Position numbers and translations under genes: made by a program | The notes under the pieces: generated by a model | What the model was told of the DNA's origin: nothing | Seen by the model: only the letters and a program-made list of their open reading frames with translations | The model's database searches: none | Shown: piece by piece, positions 4,780 to 5,625 of the stretch | Layout of the letters: every line of letters begins with the position of its first letter | Numbering within the stretch: position 1 is the first letter of the stretch | DNA from: Oscillospiraceae bacterium | Lineage (GTDB): Bacteria; Bacillota; Clostridia; Oscillospirales; Oscillospiraceae | Reading direction: 5' to 3' | DNA length: 5,625 bases | NCBI GenBank assembly: GCA_016296045.1 | Contig: JAEDKB010000120.1 | Location: 1 to 5,625, forward strand

Positions 4780-5625
4780 TACTGTCCTTCTGTATACTTG
4801 ATCTGTCCACCGCAGCTTTGCAGTGTCGAGACAAAGGCTGCATATCCCCGTTCGATATGCTCCGTATCCGAAACCCTGCTCTCACCTTCTGCGCAAAGCG
4901 CTGCCAGCACCATTGCCGCTCCGCCGCGCAGATCCGTCGCTGAAACATTTGCTCCATGCAGATGCTTTACGCCTTTCACAATGGCATAGTGTTCCGTTGT
5001 CTGGATGTCGGCTCCCATCGCGCAAAGCGCGGGAACATGGCGAAAGCGATTGGAAAAGACGGTCTCTTCAAACACGCTGGTTCCGTCCGCAACGCAGAGC
5101 AGCGCCATCATAACGGCCTGCGCATCCGTCGGAAACTCCGGATAGGGTGCCGTAATAATCGGACTGACACAGCAGAGGCTTTCACATTGCAGCTCTATCT
5201 CCGATTCCGATTCGCTGATAAAACAGCCGCAGCGCCGCAGAACGTCGGAAACTGCCGAAAAATGCCGCGGATTGACCTCTTTCAGCCGAAGTCTGCCGCC
5301 TGTAATCGCCGCCGCACATAAATAGGTCACGGCCTCCATCCGGTCAGGCATGACGCGATACTGCGTTCCGTGCATCGGCTGATTTCCGACAATGCGAAGC
5401 ACGGAAGTATCGTCTCCGGTGATTTCTGCACCGCACGAACGCAAAAAAGCGATCAAATCGCCGATTTCCGGCTCTTTTGCGGCATTGCAGATCGTTACTT
5501 CTCCCTTGCAGCCGAGCGCCGCCAGAAGAAGGTTTTCCGTTGCCCCGACACTGGGAAACGGAAGAGCGATCGTGCATCCGTGCAGGCGTTCTGCTTTACA
5601 GAGCAGCTTTTCTCCCTCCGAGACA
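4779..5625 (-). CDS. murA: UDP-N-acetylglucosamine 1-carboxyvinyltransferase (MurA), partial, N-terminus outside window
   Basis: MurA transfers enolpyruvate from PEP to UDP-GlcNAc in the cytoplasm, the first committed step of peptidoglycan precursor synthesis and the fosfomycin target. The window holds the last 281 codons of a protein usually about 420 residues long; the reading frame is open to the edge. Fragment residues show FPSVGATEN (23-31), then AAKEPEIGDL, PDRMEA, YPEFPTD (catalytic Asp equivalent at 167), SNRFRHV (191-197), ATDLRGGA (230-236, with the substrate-binding Arg) and HIERGY at the C-terminal end. The active-site cysteine loop (around residue 115) is outside the window and cannot be checked. 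An in-frame TTG at 5456 is an internal leucine, not a start. The stop overlaps the ftsQ start by one base, so the two genes are very likely co-transcribed. Whether the genome has a second murA cannot be told from here. Confidence 0.96.
   Translation of the reverse strand, partial: VSEGEKLLCKAERLHGCTIALPFPSVGATENLLLAALGCKGEVTICNAAKEPEIGDLIAFLRSCGAEITGDDTSVLRIVGNQPMHGTQYRVMPDRMEAVTYLCAAAITGGRLRLKEVNPRHFSAVSDVLRRCGCFISESESEIELQCESLCCVSPIITAPYPEFPTDAQAVMMALLCVADGTSVFEETVFSNRFRHVPALCAMGADIQTTEHYAIVKGVKHLHGANVSATDLRGGAAMVLAALCAEGESRVSDTEHIERGYAAFVSTLQSCGGQIKYTEGQ

Noticed and set aside
5454..5456. TTG at 5456 as the start of a 225-residue protein
   Set aside because: The frame continues upstream to the window edge with clear MurA sequence (FPSVGATEN, AAKEPEIGDL), so this codon is an internal leucine.

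Overview
The window looks like chromosomal DNA from a Gram-positive, low-to-mid GC Firmicute, most likely class Clostridia (Oscillospirales/Ruminococcaceae type). The reasons are strong AGGAGG-type ribosome binding sites, a YerC/YecD TrpR-like regulator, a YqeM-like methyltransferase, a DivIB-type FtsQ, and a murA-ftsQ-ftsZ end of the division and cell wall (dcw) cluster with no ftsA between ftsQ and ftsZ. The taxonomic placement is inferred from protein style and gene order, not from a search. Every supported gene is on the minus strand, so transcription runs from high to low coordinates.

Region 1 (5625 down to 2382) is the end of the dcw cluster. It holds the C-terminal two thirds of murA (UDP-GlcNAc enolpyruvyl transferase, first committed step of peptidoglycan synthesis), then ftsQ/divIB (divisome membrane protein) whose ATG overlaps the murA stop by one base, then ftsZ (the division GTPase). 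A 141-base gap separates ftsQ and ftsZ. It carries a good sigma-A promoter and a nested set of short direct repeats. A perfect hairpin just after the ftsZ stop ends this unit.

Region 2 (2344 down to 230) is a separate three-gene operon with its own extended -10 promoter and a leader of about 110 nt. It holds yerC (TrpR-related helix-turn-helix protein), a class I SAM-dependent methyltransferase, and hslO (redox-regulated chaperone Hsp33). The genes are packed with a 4-base overlap and a 5-base gap, so translational coupling is likely. A plausible but imperfect terminator follows hslO.

Region 3 (190 down to 1) is a tRNA unit. A perfect-consensus sigma-A promoter (TTGACA, 17 bp, TATAAT) with an AT-rich upstream region is followed by tRNA-Val(UAC) and, 6 bases later, tRNA-Asp(GUC). 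The tRNA-Asp gene is cut by the window edge.

No mobile element, CRISPR array, phage gene or recognisable riboswitch was seen. This is mainly a core housekeeping region and I do not see a novel multi-gene system. The points most worth a second look are the very long basic cytoplasmic tail of FtsQ, the A-B-B-A repeats in the ftsZ leader, the divergent FtsZ C-terminal peptide, and the possible alternative pairings in the yerC leader.
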